A program made the position numbers and the translations under genes. A DNA stretch of 64,000 nucleotides from Plectrocnemia conspersa (lineage: Eukaryota; Arthropoda; Insecta; Trichoptera; Polycentropodidae). Of this stretch, positions 36,301 to 45,900 are shown in pieces. The stretch spans positions 2,170,001 through 2,234,000 of the forward strand of contig VTFK01000152.1 of assembly GCA_009617715.1 (NCBI GenBank). The letters are read 5' to 3'. The notes below the pieces were generated by a model that was not told the origin of the DNA, ran no database searches, and saw only the letters and a list, made by a program, of their open reading frames with translations. Within the stretch, counting starts at the first letter, position 1. Each line of letters starts with the position of its first letter.

Positions 36301-39300
36301 TCAAGTCCAACATGTATTATCAATCATCCTAACGGCTCCCAAAAGAGTGAACAGATTGAGAAATACTCAGTTTTGCATTTCAATCACCTCAGCTGCCCGA
36401 CCTAACTAGATTTTCACTAACAATCGGTCAACGTAATCGTCTTTAACGACCGGATAGAATCACAGCAGTTATGGAAAGTTTTTAACATCGAGGATCATTT
36501 AGCGCTAATTTGCGGTGTTGCAGCGTTTGGGAACTTACATCTTTGGCGTGATGATGAGCCCTGCGTGACTGCGGCTGCGGCAGACGCCGAGGTGGCCGGA
36601 GGAGAGCCCCGTGAAGGGCCAGCGCCGACGCCAAAGGCGGCTGCAGGAGAAGTCTTGCGGCGGCGGCCACGCGTGCCCCCATGGCCGTCGCTCCTGAGCC
36701 AGCACTGTTGGACAGTGCCGTCTGCACGCGTTGTAGAGCCGCTTGGAGTTCTTCATATTCTGGAATAGGACAAACAAGCAATTAAAGTTTCGTACGACTG
36801 CGGTACAACATTGCATCTTTATTTAGAATAAATTTGTAAGATATTATTTGTAAAGCAATGGGAGAAACATCTACAGTCTCGTGGGAAAAAGATCTGGTCT
36901 AGAAACAGTCTAACACATATAAATTAACCTCGCAGTTAAGGGAAGAATTTTATGATGTATTAGGTGAATAATACTTTTCTGTGGACTACCAGTAAGAAAC
37001 TTATGTAGGCAATTATTTTCATTATGAAAAACCACATATGCATATCATCGTAAATCAGTACTTCCCAATATTTGACAGTCAGTACTACTCTTTTCAAAAT
37101 GGCCTGAGAGCCAACGGCTTAATATCACAAAAACATAGTTTTTTTTTGTAAATATTGCAAGTAAAACAATATTAAACATAGGTATCTAAATATAATCCTA
37201 ACAATACTACATATACATACATATATACCAATGGGTAAATTTGGCCTTTATATTGTAAATTAAATATTGTATAAAGGCCATCATAACAAAGCGAAAAATT
37301 TTTATATAAATATCTGCATAAAATTACAAGATATTTTCACGCATTAAATTTCGCTGAAAAATAATTTGAAACATGAATTTGAGATGTTTTTTTTTTAATT
37401 AAAGGTTATATTTTTTCAGAAAATTCAGCACTGAATTTAACCTCGCAGGTAAAAAGTTTTAAATATTTTACCTGATATTTTTATTTTATACACAAAAAAA
37501 TATTTTTTTTTTCTATTAATTGTTTTAAAGCACTTTGTACAAAATTCAAAATCCCCTTAACACTTTGATTGCCAAAACCTGATAAATCAACTTTGGCGAA
37601 ACATTCCAGATCTGACACAGGTACATCATTTCAGTTTTTCCAGGGGCAAAATTGACCAATCAGTGATCGTTTTTTTTAATATTTCTATTTAATTTAGATT
37701 CATGGTATTTTATTAAATGACATGCACATTTATAGCTAAATTCAAGAGGGTCCCTTTTTAGAATCCACATCAAAAGCAATAAAATTATCAATGGAAACGT
37801 TCTATTTAGATCTTTTATAACAATATTACGACTCGAATAAAGCATATCAAAACCGAATTTCGATCAATAGGAGAGCGCAAAAAACAATTATCCCTTATCA
37901 GAAGTCAAAAATCCACATCAAAAACAATATTATTTATTAACAGTACGATTAACAGTATTTCGTTAAATGACATGTATTTTCTAGCCAAATTCAAGGGGGG
38001 ACAAATGTTCTCATTCAAATGCCGTTCCTGATCTGATATATCATCATCATAAAAGAGAGAATCATATACTTTTGTAATGGTTGTAGATATTTGTTTCAAT
38101 AGCAAATATTTTTTTATTATATATAATACTTTAATATTAATCCCAAAAGGTTCAGCAAGTAAAGGGTTAATTTAATTTAAGCTTAAGTAGCCTGTATGCT
38201 AATCTTTTGGTGTGAATGAGTCAGCTGACTAATTTAAAATTGTATTTAATAAAAATGTTTAAATAAGTATAATATATATTAAAAATAAAAATAAGAACCA
38301 ATAAGCACGTTTACACAGCTCCCCGAAAACCTTTCGTAATCCGTAGGTTGAGAATCCATGTCATATATCCACAACCATTCATAACAAAAAATATTTTTTA
38401 TTTTCACAATAAGTAAAAAAACTAGCACATTGAAATTATATTTTTAATTATTTCATAGTTTGCTTTTAATATATGAATTAGAACATTGTAAAATAATTTT
38501 GTACAATTAAAAATTAAATTAAAAAAACTTTCATTTAAAAAAATATTTTTTTTAGTAAAATTAATTTCTTATTATAAGAATGAAAGCATTAAAGTTGGGC
38601 GGTAAAAGCTGGAATTAAGCTGAGAAATGACATTGTTGTTACATCATAAATTATAAGTAAAGCATTATTATAGAGCATTCTTTACCATGCGGTACATTAG
38701 GACACTGATAATATCGATTTTCACCAAATAATTTTTTATCGTATCTATAAAGTTTATCAATAAACTTGAAATTAGTTACTGAGTGTTTAATTATGAGACC
38801 TCAAACCCTTCTCGAAACCTTTCGCGATAAACTTGAACCTGGACCTGGAATCTGAACAACCCCAGTATTTATTAACAACACGCAGAAGAACAATTTGTGG
38901 CATCGATTTGCATCATTAAGACCTGCTAATTAAAAATAATATGAATGAGTTTATGTAATCTCACTCATAACATAACATAAAAACTAAAGAATACTCTTAA
39001 ATAAAATAAACTGATAGTGAACTTATCGATATTCAAGCAAGATTGAAAATCGAAGAATCATATTTATTTTAATTTTTTTAATAAATCTTCCGTTGTAACC
39101 TGACAGGGGTAAGCCCAATGCGTTACAACGGGCTAAATCTGTAAAAACTAAATAAGACAATCAGATATGATGAATACCTACAAGTAAGTATTAACCACCA
39201 GACTGAAAGTCTGTGAATCGGTGATATCTATATTAATAATTATAAATTATGTGTAATATCAATTATAACCAATAGATGTCACTGCAGCTGGGGCCGATTT

Positions 39301-41384
39301 TTTTTTATAATAGCGCATTTTTTATAAATAAAAATTCGAGTGCCGCTGCTGGGACTCGAACCCGCAACCTCAGAGTTACTAGTCTGAGACGTTACGGACT
39401 ACGCTTATTTTAATTTAAAACATTTTTTAATAGTGCTTTATATGCTTTTAGAATCACAAAAAATACAATTATACCTATGAAGGTATAGTATTTTTCGATA
39501 ATTATATAAAATAATACAATATATATTCAAAGCGTTTTAAAGGGATCAGAATATGATCGAAGCTTTCAATAATCTTGACAATTTTTTGAATAATTCAATG
39601 GGGAGCTTACATCTCAAGTACGAATGGTAATAATAAAAGAAAAGATCAATAAGATTATAGTTTAATTATCTTTTGATACATATTTATCTACCTATATATA
39701 GAAAAACCAGACACAGACAATATTTTCTATGTTTCTTTAGATTGCCCTTCATTTGTACATTTACACAAAGTCGAAGACCGCTTATATATCAATACAGTAA
39801 TAAAAAATATAATTTTGTATAAAAATGCTAAGCAATTAATAGCGTTCATCATATGGAAAAGTTATTTTAAAATATCATAATTACAAAGTTATAGATTTTT
39901 AGTATTGATTATTAACAACTTGCTTTACTTCAAAAATTCATAATTACAATATATAATCCAAATTTATGGCTTTAAATTAATTTTATGATTAATGAAAGTA
40001 TATATTGTACAATGGATCATATTCAATCAAAATTAACCATTGAAAAACTAAAACTAATTTGTCAAAGCATATGTGTAAAAGTAGCAAATTTCACGGGCAA
40101 TTAAAAAAATCGACTCGAATCAGCATGTAATTTTATGTTTATTCATAAAATATACTAAATATAGAATAAATAAATAAGTATGTGAATTTTAAAATTAATT
40201 GATAACAATTGGTTACTCTTGATAAATTAGATTAAAACAATCAAAACCAGTACAAAGAAGTTTGAGAGAATTTTATGCATATAAAATTTCAGAAACCAGA
40301 TTTACCAAACTAATTTAGGCAATTTAATTTCATAAGTGCAACCATGCAACTTTAAAATTAAAAAATCAGATACAATACAGTGTATTGCATTATTGTAATT
40401 TAATATATAGAACATACAAGTAATTATAAGTGATGTTTTAACTTTAATAATGACAAGGAAATATACGAAAAACACTACAGATAAAATTGACCAAAAATAC
40501 GTTTTTTTAAAGGTAAAATAATTTTAAATTACTCAAACACATATAACATATAATCAAACACATCGTTTATATCTTAATGTTTGATTTATTTTAATAAAGT
40601 TTATTTTTGAAGCACAGATAAAATTATCAATCTTTTGCTTATATCCCCAGAAATAAAATTTATTAGACTCACCGACAACTTTGTACAAGTCTTCCGCGGA
40701 ACAAGAAGCTTCGTCGTCTGAATAGGCATCGTTGACGAACCCTCGATAAGATCGATTTCTAGCAGGACTTGACTGTCCGCTGTCTGTCGATCTCGAATCC
40801 TCGAGAGCCTGAAGTTTTCTGGAGCCGCGTAAAGAATTGCGGAGGAACTCGTTCTGAGCTGCGATCCGTTCCTCCTCTTCCTTTCGCTTTCGTATCTGCT
40901 CCTAAAAACAAAAACAATAACACAAATTAGATCGAATAGTGCGGATACAGAATAGATCTTCAAGACGAAAGATGGACCGGAGTGTTCCAGCTGAACACAA
41001 TTCCAGAATCAAAGTCGCTGAAGGCCGAATCGAATACGCTCAGAATGTACTCCTCCATTTTTGGTAATGTCCATATTTTTGGCGTCTACCAGATTGGCAG
41101 TAGTTTGCTCGACAGCTCGGTACACACTGCGCCGTGTGGAAACACAAAAGGCAGAAATAACGAAATGCGGAGAGAGAAATTAAAACGGCGTGGGAAATTA
41201 GCGCATTATTGTATTATAATATTATATCATTTTTTATGTAACTATTTTTTTTTTATATATATATGGAACGACGCATTGTCTGTCGTTGGTAATCGCAAGA
41301 TGAATACAAACTCACTTCGTGGTATTTGATTTTATCGGCTAGGTTGCACTTCTTGGCGTTGGATTTGGGCGACGATGAGACCAT
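30136..41384 (-). CDS. sdt: stardust / PALS1 (MPP5)-type MAGUK scaffold, 13 coding exons, 696 aa
   Basis: Splicing the 13 exons listed separately gives one uninterrupted 696-residue protein. Visible order: basic N-terminal region with a conserved helical stretch (about 24-60), L27N (about 97-150), L27C (about 170-215), PDZ (about 262-343, PLGATV loop at 274-279), SH3 (about 356-420, FDYDP and DPNWW motifs), lysine/arginine-rich hook (about 423-498) and guanylate-kinase-like domain (about 500-690). Family knowledge: PALS1/Stardust binds the Crumbs tail through PDZ-SH3-GUK and PATJ/Lin-7 through the L27 domains, at the subapical membrane of epithelia. Inference: same role here. Paralogue choice rests on LTYEE near the GUK start, the GRDYHF-like segment and the EPQWVP C-terminus, which fit MPP5 better than MPP2/6 (Varicose). 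The GUK P-loop lacks the catalytic lysine, as usual for MAGUKs. Longer isoforms with upstream exons are likely in this gene and are not resolved here. Confidence 0.96.
30393..30574 (-). CDS. sdt: sdt coding exon 12 (residues 576-636, GUK)
   Basis: Acceptor TTTTTCAG, donor AAA|GTGAGT. It encodes [20 protein letters not shown] and [17 protein letters not shown], all recognisable in the MPP5 GUK domain. The upstream 1785-bp intron holds repeat block 31040-31800. Confidence 0.97.
31040..31800. repeat. Composite-element segment in sdt intron 11 with G-run/C-run core
   Basis: GGGGGGGGGG then CCCCCACCCCCACCCC, CTTGAATTTGGCCAGAAAAA and GGAATTTCTAAT, followed by two near-palindromes (CTCACTGGTAGATATATATT, TTTTTACTAGTGAAAATATA) and TCTATGAAACTCAATTTGAC. 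The same order occurs at 61810-62420. A second partial CCCCACCCCATGAATTTTAC unit with a C9 run lies at 31655-31800. Confidence 0.75.
32360..32491 (-). CDS. sdt: sdt coding exon 11 (residues 532-576, GUK GMP-binding-like region)
   Basis: Acceptor TTCTTACAG, donor TATG|GTAAAT. It encodes [20 protein letters not shown] and [13 protein letters not shown], the GMP-binding-like subdomain that in MAGUKs serves as a protein-binding surface. Confidence 0.97.
32560..32724 (-). CDS. sdt: sdt coding exon 10 (residues 478-532, GUK N-terminal part)
   Basis: Acceptor ACTTACAG, donor CCGC|GTAAAT. It encodes [19 protein letters not shown], then [20 protein letters not shown], the degenerate P-loop region of the GUK domain. 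It matches MPP5 more closely than other MAGUK subfamilies. Confidence 0.97.
32793..32956 (-). CDS. sdt: sdt coding exon 9 (residues 422-477, hook)
   Basis: Acceptor CTTTATAG, donor GATG|GTAAGT. It encodes the basic hook region, including PPRKKKSKK, between SH3 and GUK. It is the least conserved segment of the C-terminal half but has the family's composition and position. Confidence 0.93.
33608..33740 (-). CDS. sdt: sdt coding exon 8 (residues 378-422, SH3)
   Basis: Acceptor TATTACAG, donor CACCA|GTGTGT. It encodes [20 protein letters not shown] and AGLIPSQAF, the SH3 core. The final codon is split, giving glutamine with exon 9 (QHQRESMK), as in PALS1. Confidence 0.96.
33805..34012 (-). CDS. 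sdt: sdt coding exon 7 (residues 309-378, PDZ end and SH3 start)
   Basis: Acceptor TTCTACAG, donor TTAG|GTATGT. It encodes [17 protein letters not shown], closing the PDZ, a short proline/arginine linker, and the SH3 start [15 protein letters not shown]. The upstream intron holds the hAT-type element at 34244-34891. Confidence 0.97.
34244..34891. mobile_element. hAT-superfamily nonautonomous element in sdt intron 6
   Basis: The element starts CAGTGATTCCCAAAGTGG and ends GGGACCTCTG, degenerate hAT termini. It is flanked by a perfect 8-bp target duplication CTTTAAAT (34236-34243 and 34892-34899), the hAT signature length. The 5' end is repeated inside from 34559 (GTGATTCTCAAAGTGGTTTA, AGGGGTCGACGACGACCTGC). 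No transposase. An additional 15-bp perfect hairpin lies at 34652-34684. Confidence 0.85.
34652..34684. repeat. 15-bp perfect inverted repeat with 3-nt loop
   Basis: CACCCACATTTACAT (34652-34666), loop CTG, then ATGTAAATGTGGGTG. It lies within the hAT-type element. Confidence 0.9.
35260..35357 (-). CDS. sdt: sdt coding exon 6 (residues 276-308, PDZ core)
   Basis: Acceptor TTTGTAG, donor GAG|GTATGA. It encodes [19 protein letters not shown] followed by [13 protein letters not shown], near-identical to the vertebrate PALS1 PDZ core that grips the Crumbs ERLI terminus. Confidence 0.97.
35426..35561 (-). CDS. sdt: sdt coding exon 5 (residues 231-276, linker and PDZ start)
   Basis: Acceptor TATATAG, donor TTAG|GTGACA. 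It encodes the acidic linker and the first PDZ strand ([14 protein letters not shown]). Only 67 and 68 bp separate it from exons 4 and 6. The intron splits the glycine of the PDZ carboxylate-binding loop. Confidence 0.95.
35629..35799 (-). CDS. sdt: sdt coding exon 4 (residues 174-230, L27C)
   Basis: Acceptor TTTTTTAG, donor AAA|GTAATT, phase 0 at both ends. VMEALAGC through LLHAHDQAS matches the second L27 helix bundle, which in PALS1 binds Lin-7. The remainder is a Ser/Asn/Gln-rich linker towards the PDZ domain. Confidence 0.94.
36539..36759 (-). CDS. sdt: sdt coding exon 3 (residues 100-173, L27N)
   Basis: Acceptor TATTCCAG, donor GAT|GTAAGT. It encodes [16 protein letters not shown], the first helix of L27N, then an alanine-, leucine- and arginine-rich stretch ending HHHAKD, which starts L27C. 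The exon is far more GC-rich than any other part of the gene and its middle is low-complexity (Ala, then Pro/Arg). The L27N core is therefore more diverged than the rest of the protein. Confidence 0.92.
37561..38166. mobile_element. Probable piggyBac-like MITE with nested snapback copy, in sdt intron 2
   Basis: Flanked by TTAA on both sides (37557-37560, 38167-38170). Left end CACTTTGATTGCCAAAA and right end (complemented) CCCTTTACTTGCTGAA agree at most of the first 16 positions. A similar left end, CCCTTCGGTTGCCAAAATTT, follows a TTAA near 56797. The middle (37770-37925) is a snapback-family copy. Confidence 0.5.
37770..37925. repeat. Snapback-family copy
   Basis: CACATCAAAAGCAATAAAAT, CAATAGGAGAGCGCAAAAAA and CAGAAGTCAAAAATCCACAT match the 8553-8793 arms. 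Confidence 0.75.
39085..39404 (-). repeat. tRNA-derived SINE, near full length, in sdt intron 2
   Basis: On the minus strand: tRNA-like head with A-box side GTAGTCCGTAACG and perfect B box GGTTCGAGTCC, body, and tail hairpin CCGTTGTAACGC / GTTACAACGG. Highly similar to 47925-48246. Similarity also continues for about 150 bp beyond the head (CTTTTAGAATCACAAAAAAT, GAAGGTATAGTATTTTT, GCGTTTTAAA), so the repeated unit may be larger than the SINE. Confidence 0.9.
40673..40901 (-). CDS. sdt: sdt coding exon 2 (residues 24-100, N-terminal conserved region)
   Basis: Bounded by TTTTTAG acceptor and GTC G|GTGAGT donor. It opens with a highly charged helical segment ([10 protein letters not shown]) followed by [17 protein letters not shown], which corresponds to the evolutionarily conserved region 2 of PALS1/Stardust. 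The second half is Ser/Asp-rich and leads into L27N. In other frames the exon gives a longer spurious ORF; only this frame continues across both junctions. ECR1 (the HREMAVD-like Par6-binding motif of PALS1) is not present in this exon or in exon 1. Confidence 0.93.
40910..41180 (-). other. GC-elevated block inside sdt intron 1, with a 32-codon sORF (41058-40960)
   Basis: This block fills most of the 414-bp first intron and is less AT-rich than the larger introns. On the sdt strand it contains an ATG-started ORF of 32 codons (begins [19 protein letters not shown]). It could be an alternative first exon or promoter of a shorter sdt isoform, or regulatory DNA. The possible donors inside the ORF are weak, so no splice form is proposed. 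Confidence 0.3.
41316..41384 (-). CDS. sdt: sdt coding exon 1 (residues 1-23)
   Basis: The exon begins at an ATG with A at -3 and G at +4, preceded 18 nt upstream by an in-frame TGA (41400-41402), so within contiguous sequence this is the first usable start. It ends GAA|GTGAGT, a strong donor, at a codon boundary, and joins exon 2 without a frame change. The 23 residues are serine/lysine-rich with no recognised domain. An upstream exon could still be spliced in between the TGA and the ATG, so the true N-terminus of longer isoforms is open. Confidence 0.8.
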
Positions 41385-42159
41385 CGTTGAAACACTATAT
41401 CACATCGTTGTAGTCTTATTATAAAAATGTTCACATAATCACTGATAGTTTATACACTTTCACAGCTTTAAAAACATCAACAATAATTGTAAAAACAAAG
41501 AAATTATAGCAATTGTCGGTTATCGAATATATTTATACGAATACATTGAGTACTATAGAAATTTTATATTCTTGTTACTGTAAAAGTCAGAAGAAGGACG
41601 TAGGATATTTTGCTCCCTATACTTTTACAACGATCTGTAATTAAAATATTTATTTAATTATAATATCACAACTCATTTGTTCTATAATATAATTATTTAC
41701 TCAACTATTTGTTAACGATTTGAGAGAAAAAAAACAAATGCATTGATTATCTCTATAAATTTAATGTTTAATATTGCTAGTATTAGTATAAGTAATCTGT
41801 ATTAATTCGGTTTGTCTTAAAAAAATATTTTCCACATAAAGCAAAAATAATTAAATATTGGAATGCCTTCTTCAAAGCTCGAAATTAAGAGCTGAAGCTC
41901 AAATTTATGAGCCTGCAACGTGAAACAGCCGTAGGCAGGCTTAGATTTGAAATTGATATTGAAAAATAGTCACATCTGGTTTATTCAATATAAAACTAGA
42001 TGTGTATACTTTTGTTAAAATATATTGTTTGCTTAAATAAGCATCGCGTTTTCTCCATGTAAAACATTAGGTTTTGAAAAAAATGTTACTACGCGGCCAT
42101 GTTAATAAATAAAATGTCAGTTTAACAATAATATATGTATATATTATTCATAAAAAACA

Positions 42160-42640
42160 TGGAACGTGAGCAAATAAGAAATTTGTGCTACGTGACTAAA
42201 TCTTTCTTTTTTATAAAAATAAACGTCTCAAAAGTCCTTTTGTATTATTCTTTTAGTAAGTTAATTAATGAGTAAAATATTTAAGCATTCTTATCTAGCA
42301 ATAATCAATTTACTGGTAGATAGGAACAAATCTTCTGTCCCTATCACTGCAAGGTACATATGAATGTATATATATATATTATATATATATTTTAAAATAT
42401 GAAGGGTGGATAAGCAATACATTTTAATTTCATGTTGTGAAAAAGTTTGCGCTACGCGACTGAATCTTTCTAATTAAAAAAACAAAATGTCTCAATTGTA
42501 TCATTTTTTTCTGTAAAGTAAATGAGCAAATGTTATTATCTAGCAGTACCTCATTTGGTTTATGCGATACTAGTGATCGATTTTAAAAACCAAGAGTAAA
42601 GACAAGTCATCTGTTTCTATCGATGCTAAATAAAATGAGT
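42160..42640. repeat. Two-copy tandem duplication, period about 270 bp
   Basis: TTTGTGCTACGTGACTAAAT (42182) and TTTGCGCTACGCGACTGAAT (about 42450) are followed by CTTTCT and, further on, by ACAAATCTTCTGTCCCTATC and ACAAGTCATCTGTTTCTATC. Confidence 0.7.
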
Positions 42641-42999
42641 CTCACGACAAAATGTTAATCGACATAATGTTAACAACAAAATGTTAATGCGACATAGCGC
42701 TCCTCGACAAAATATATATAAATGAATATGTACTTTATAATATTATAAAATAGTACATTTACAAATAAGATGTAGTGTTTTTTTTAGAATTTTATCTTTA
42801 ATAAGTGTTGTATTTCACAAAAAAAATTATTGAAAATAATTAAAGGTTAAAATTCTAAATATTTTGTTTGCTTTGCAGAAGAAATAAAAAAATCTATCTC
42901 TGCAGATATTTTCATGTTTTTGCATTGATTGGTATGAGCATTGGAGTAATATTGTTTTCAAGATCCACTCTTAGATGAGAGGATCAGGATCCGGAAAGC

Positions 43000-43335
43000 G
43001 GACTATTGGTTTTTGTGTAGCGATTCATCACGCCTCATTGTACCGTTGCGTTTCGCGTGCGTCTGTGCTTAAATGCCGGCCGCATTCGACCGAATGAAAT
43101 GACCTGCCATTGTGTACGTTGTGAATATGCAAATCCGCTTCGAAATCACCGTCCAACAAATGGAACAAAGTGTCGGATGTTTATTGACACCGGTGGAATT
43201 CGAGCGCTCCGCGGAAACGGTCCGAGATGACCGTAAATCACCAATGTTGTGGGACTTTTCCATTTTGGATCACCGCATCCGATTAATTATCTCTTCTCGG
43301 TTCGGATGTATGAAATACCACTATGGTTAGATAAT
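43000..43335. promoter_or_regulatory. GC-elevated island upstream of sdt (candidate enhancer or 5' exon)
   Basis: Dense CG dinucleotides and balanced composition contrast with the surroundings. Overlapping 64-72-codon ORFs on both strands have no recognisable domain. Position, 1.6 kb upstream of sdt exon 1, suggests sdt regulatory sequence; this is inference only. Confidence 0.3.
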
Positions 43336-43605
43336 TTAGAACCTTGAAACATATACAATCATCAAGAACGATTGATGATTTTATTTTTTAAAAATCTGGC
43401 ACACAGAGGTATTTAAACAATCGTATAATACAAAATAACATATAACTTTCCCAAAAAAGAAATAAATAAAGTGCATAGTGTTTTTCCAAAGATCAACAGC
43501 ACATATGTAACTAAAAATCGAAACACTCGATGGTGTATTTTTTTTTTATTAAATTAGATCTATGGAATTTTCATGGCTGATAACTAAAAATCGGGTAGAC
43601 TTTAA

Positions 43606-43834
43606 CCCTTTCACCGCGGATGGATTTTATAGAAGTCATCAAGAAAATCGCCAGTACTTATTGGGCACCTAAAGGTGACATTAACATTTGAACCTAATAA
43701 TATGGTTATTTAGTATCATTTAAGGCTGTAAGTGACTTGAATTAAATGAACCATAATATTTAAAAAAAATATGGCATGAATAGGTGCCCCCCGCGCAAAA
43801 ATAACGCGCAAAAAAATCAGCCGCGGTGAAAGGG
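43606..43834. mobile_element. piggyBac-type MITE, 229 bp, TTAA target duplication
   Basis: Perfect 14-bp terminal inverted repeats, CCCTTTCACCGCGG at 43606 and CCGCGGTGAAAGGG ending at 43834, are directly flanked by TTAA at 43602-43605 and 43835-43838. The CCC...GGG termini with TTAA targets define piggyBac elements. There is no ORF. The intact ends suggest it is the youngest insertion in the window. Confidence 0.9.
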
Positions 43835-44279
43835 TTAAAAACAATTTTCGTACTATAATTTGTTTTTAACCTATGTACACTATTTACACTGAAAAATATT
43901 TGGGTTCTCCGTCATTGACTTCTGACAGAAAAATGTGAGCTTATTAAGCAATATCAAATTGAAACGTTTTAACTGCTCTCCAAATCTTATAACAAATAAA
44001 ATTTAACACTATTCTTCAAAGGGACAGAATCTGAATTAGTTACATATAGTGTTTCTAGAGAAAATTCTAACCGGCCGGCGGTTTTATCTTTGCTTTGGTT
44101 AGAAGAAATTACGCATGGAAATCGGCAAAATGCAAAAATATTTAGGGCTATTTTTCTTTTTCGATAATCAAAAAAGGTTTTTTTGTATATTATTTTTGTA
44201 AAGTAGCAACAGCAATTGACAATTGTCTCACGATTATTATTGAAAGTCGAAGGGTCTTTAATTTTTTGTTAAAATAATT

Positions 44280-44820
44280 GGAAAATATCAATTCTGAGCT
44301 AAGCTCTAAATTTCAACGGGCAATTAAAGATAAATTATTTAATCGAAGAAACCGGACATTGATGTCATTCATTTGTAAAATCTGGAATCTTTCACCAATA
44401 AAAAAATAATGACTTCTTAAGTTATTCTTCAAAAACAGAAATATGTAGTATTCGCAGATTATTTAATGGCTCGACGAATTCTAAGGATCATCGCGACTCC
44501 ATTAAATCATTAGAATCCATTGAAGAAATTATAAATTTATTATTGGCGCAATAATTAGAGAAAAAAATTCTTTCAGCCTTACAGAGAGTAGTGTAAGAAA
44601 ACCAACATCTTATGAATTAATGGAGAAAAAATCAAAATATTTTACTTTACAACCATGAGAACAAAGCCTATTTGAAGTCTTGATATCAATTAAACCAACA
44701 TCAACACAAACCGAGAAGATTTTTTAAGCAGCCGAATTTTTTTTAACAAAAAAAGAATGAGGATCTTTGATTCTACTTTAGATGGCATGTGTTTTTAAAG
44801 GGTTATTTTAAGAATAATAT
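44280..44820 (+). pseudogene. hAT transposase C-terminal relic
   Basis: FQRAIKDKLFNRRNRTLMSF upstream and IKPTSTQTEKIF, stop, AAEFFLTKKRMRIFDSTLDG, MCFLKGYF downstream match hAT transposases (LPTSTxSERxFSxAGxFxTKxRxxLSxxSLDxLxFLKxYF). In between are ESSVRKPTSYELM and stops. Confidence 0.75.
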
Positions 44821-44929
44821 GTAAGAATGTATCTGCAATAATTTACTGTATTATATACATTTTTTCATTCATCAAAATTTTTCGAGAAATGAAAATCATC
44901 GATAAATCAGAATGCCTAGTTACAAGATA

Positions 44930-45900
44930 GACTTAATAAATTACAATAAGTTGATCAGGGTGTTATTAAGCATCCAGCACATTCTTCAGACCTTGCTCTA
45001 ATCGATTTAACTTATTTAGGTTATTTATAAGCTATATAAAAATATAAAAAAAAAACAATATTTAATAGTAAATCATCTCGTAAAAGTTTTAAGTAAGCTT
45101 ATAGAAAAATGTTCCATAAAGGTTGAAAAAATGGCATACATATAACATATGTATTTTCAAAAGGCATTCGATCGAAGGTATTTATGTACTCACAAGTACC
45201 ATGAAAAAAAAACTCTACAATAGAAAATAAAACAGAAAAGAAACGCTTATACACAATAGGATATCGAGCGGTTGGGAAAAAGTCATTTTCTCTGACGAAG
45301 CTTCTTTTTGCTTCTTCATGTAATATTACCCGGACTTAGTTTAACTCCGACACATTTTCAAATGGGAAGCAAATTTTCAGTAGAAAGGCAAGTTGCAATG
45401 CATGTTTAAAATAGCCGTATCATTTCCTGAGTCTGTCAAATGTAATTTTTTTATATGAAAAGATAAGCTGCAGATAAAATTCATCGCACTACAGATAAAA
45501 TGTGGCAATATGGTGTTATAATAATAAAAGCAGGTGACATTTTTGATGATAAAAAAATGTATGGCCATCCGTTGTCACTGATGAAGTAATTGTAAAAAAT
45601 ATGTAAAAATCGATTCGATTGATAAATTTTGACAACGAATATTTACAGTAAGATCTTTAAGTCGTAGCTCGCTTTTAGGTTTAGGATGTTTTAAATACAT
45701 TTTTTATGATGCTACATTTTTTTTATTAAGCACCGTACTTAAAGAAATGGAGTAGTTTTTTACTATGATAATGATGATGACTCAACACAAGCTAAAATAA
45801 TTGAATTTAGATATTATTATGCACTCGCAATACTCTACAGACCTTGCTCATTCTGATTAACATTTTTTTATAGCATTAAAAAATTGTTTAGATATTAAAA
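44930..45900 (+). pseudogene. Tc1/mariner transposase relics, multiple fragments
   Basis: HPAHSSDLALIDLTYL at about 44975, WEKVIFSDEASF (Tc1-type WxxVxFSDExxF) at about 45270, and HSQYSTDLAHSD then FFIALKNCLDIKK at about 45818-45900 are three blocks of mariner/Tc1 DDE transposases, all frameshifted. Two PYSPDL-like boxes mean at least two insertions or a duplication. Confidence 0.6.

Noticed and set aside
36565..36816. Overlapping ORFs on both strands at sdt exon 3
   Set aside because: Shadows caused by the GC-rich exon.
39340..39404. A functional tRNA gene on the minus strand
   Set aside because: Tail and second copy show it is a SINE head; acceptor-stem pairing is not evident.
40601..40963. 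120-codon ORF over sdt exon 2
   Set aside because: Wrong frame of exon 2; only the other frame joins exons 1 and 3 and matches the family.
30136..41384. Assigning the MAGUK to Varicose (MPP2/6) or Dlg
   Set aside because: LTYEE...[19 protein letters not shown] and the WL-type C-terminus fit PALS1/Stardust better, and there is a single PDZ.
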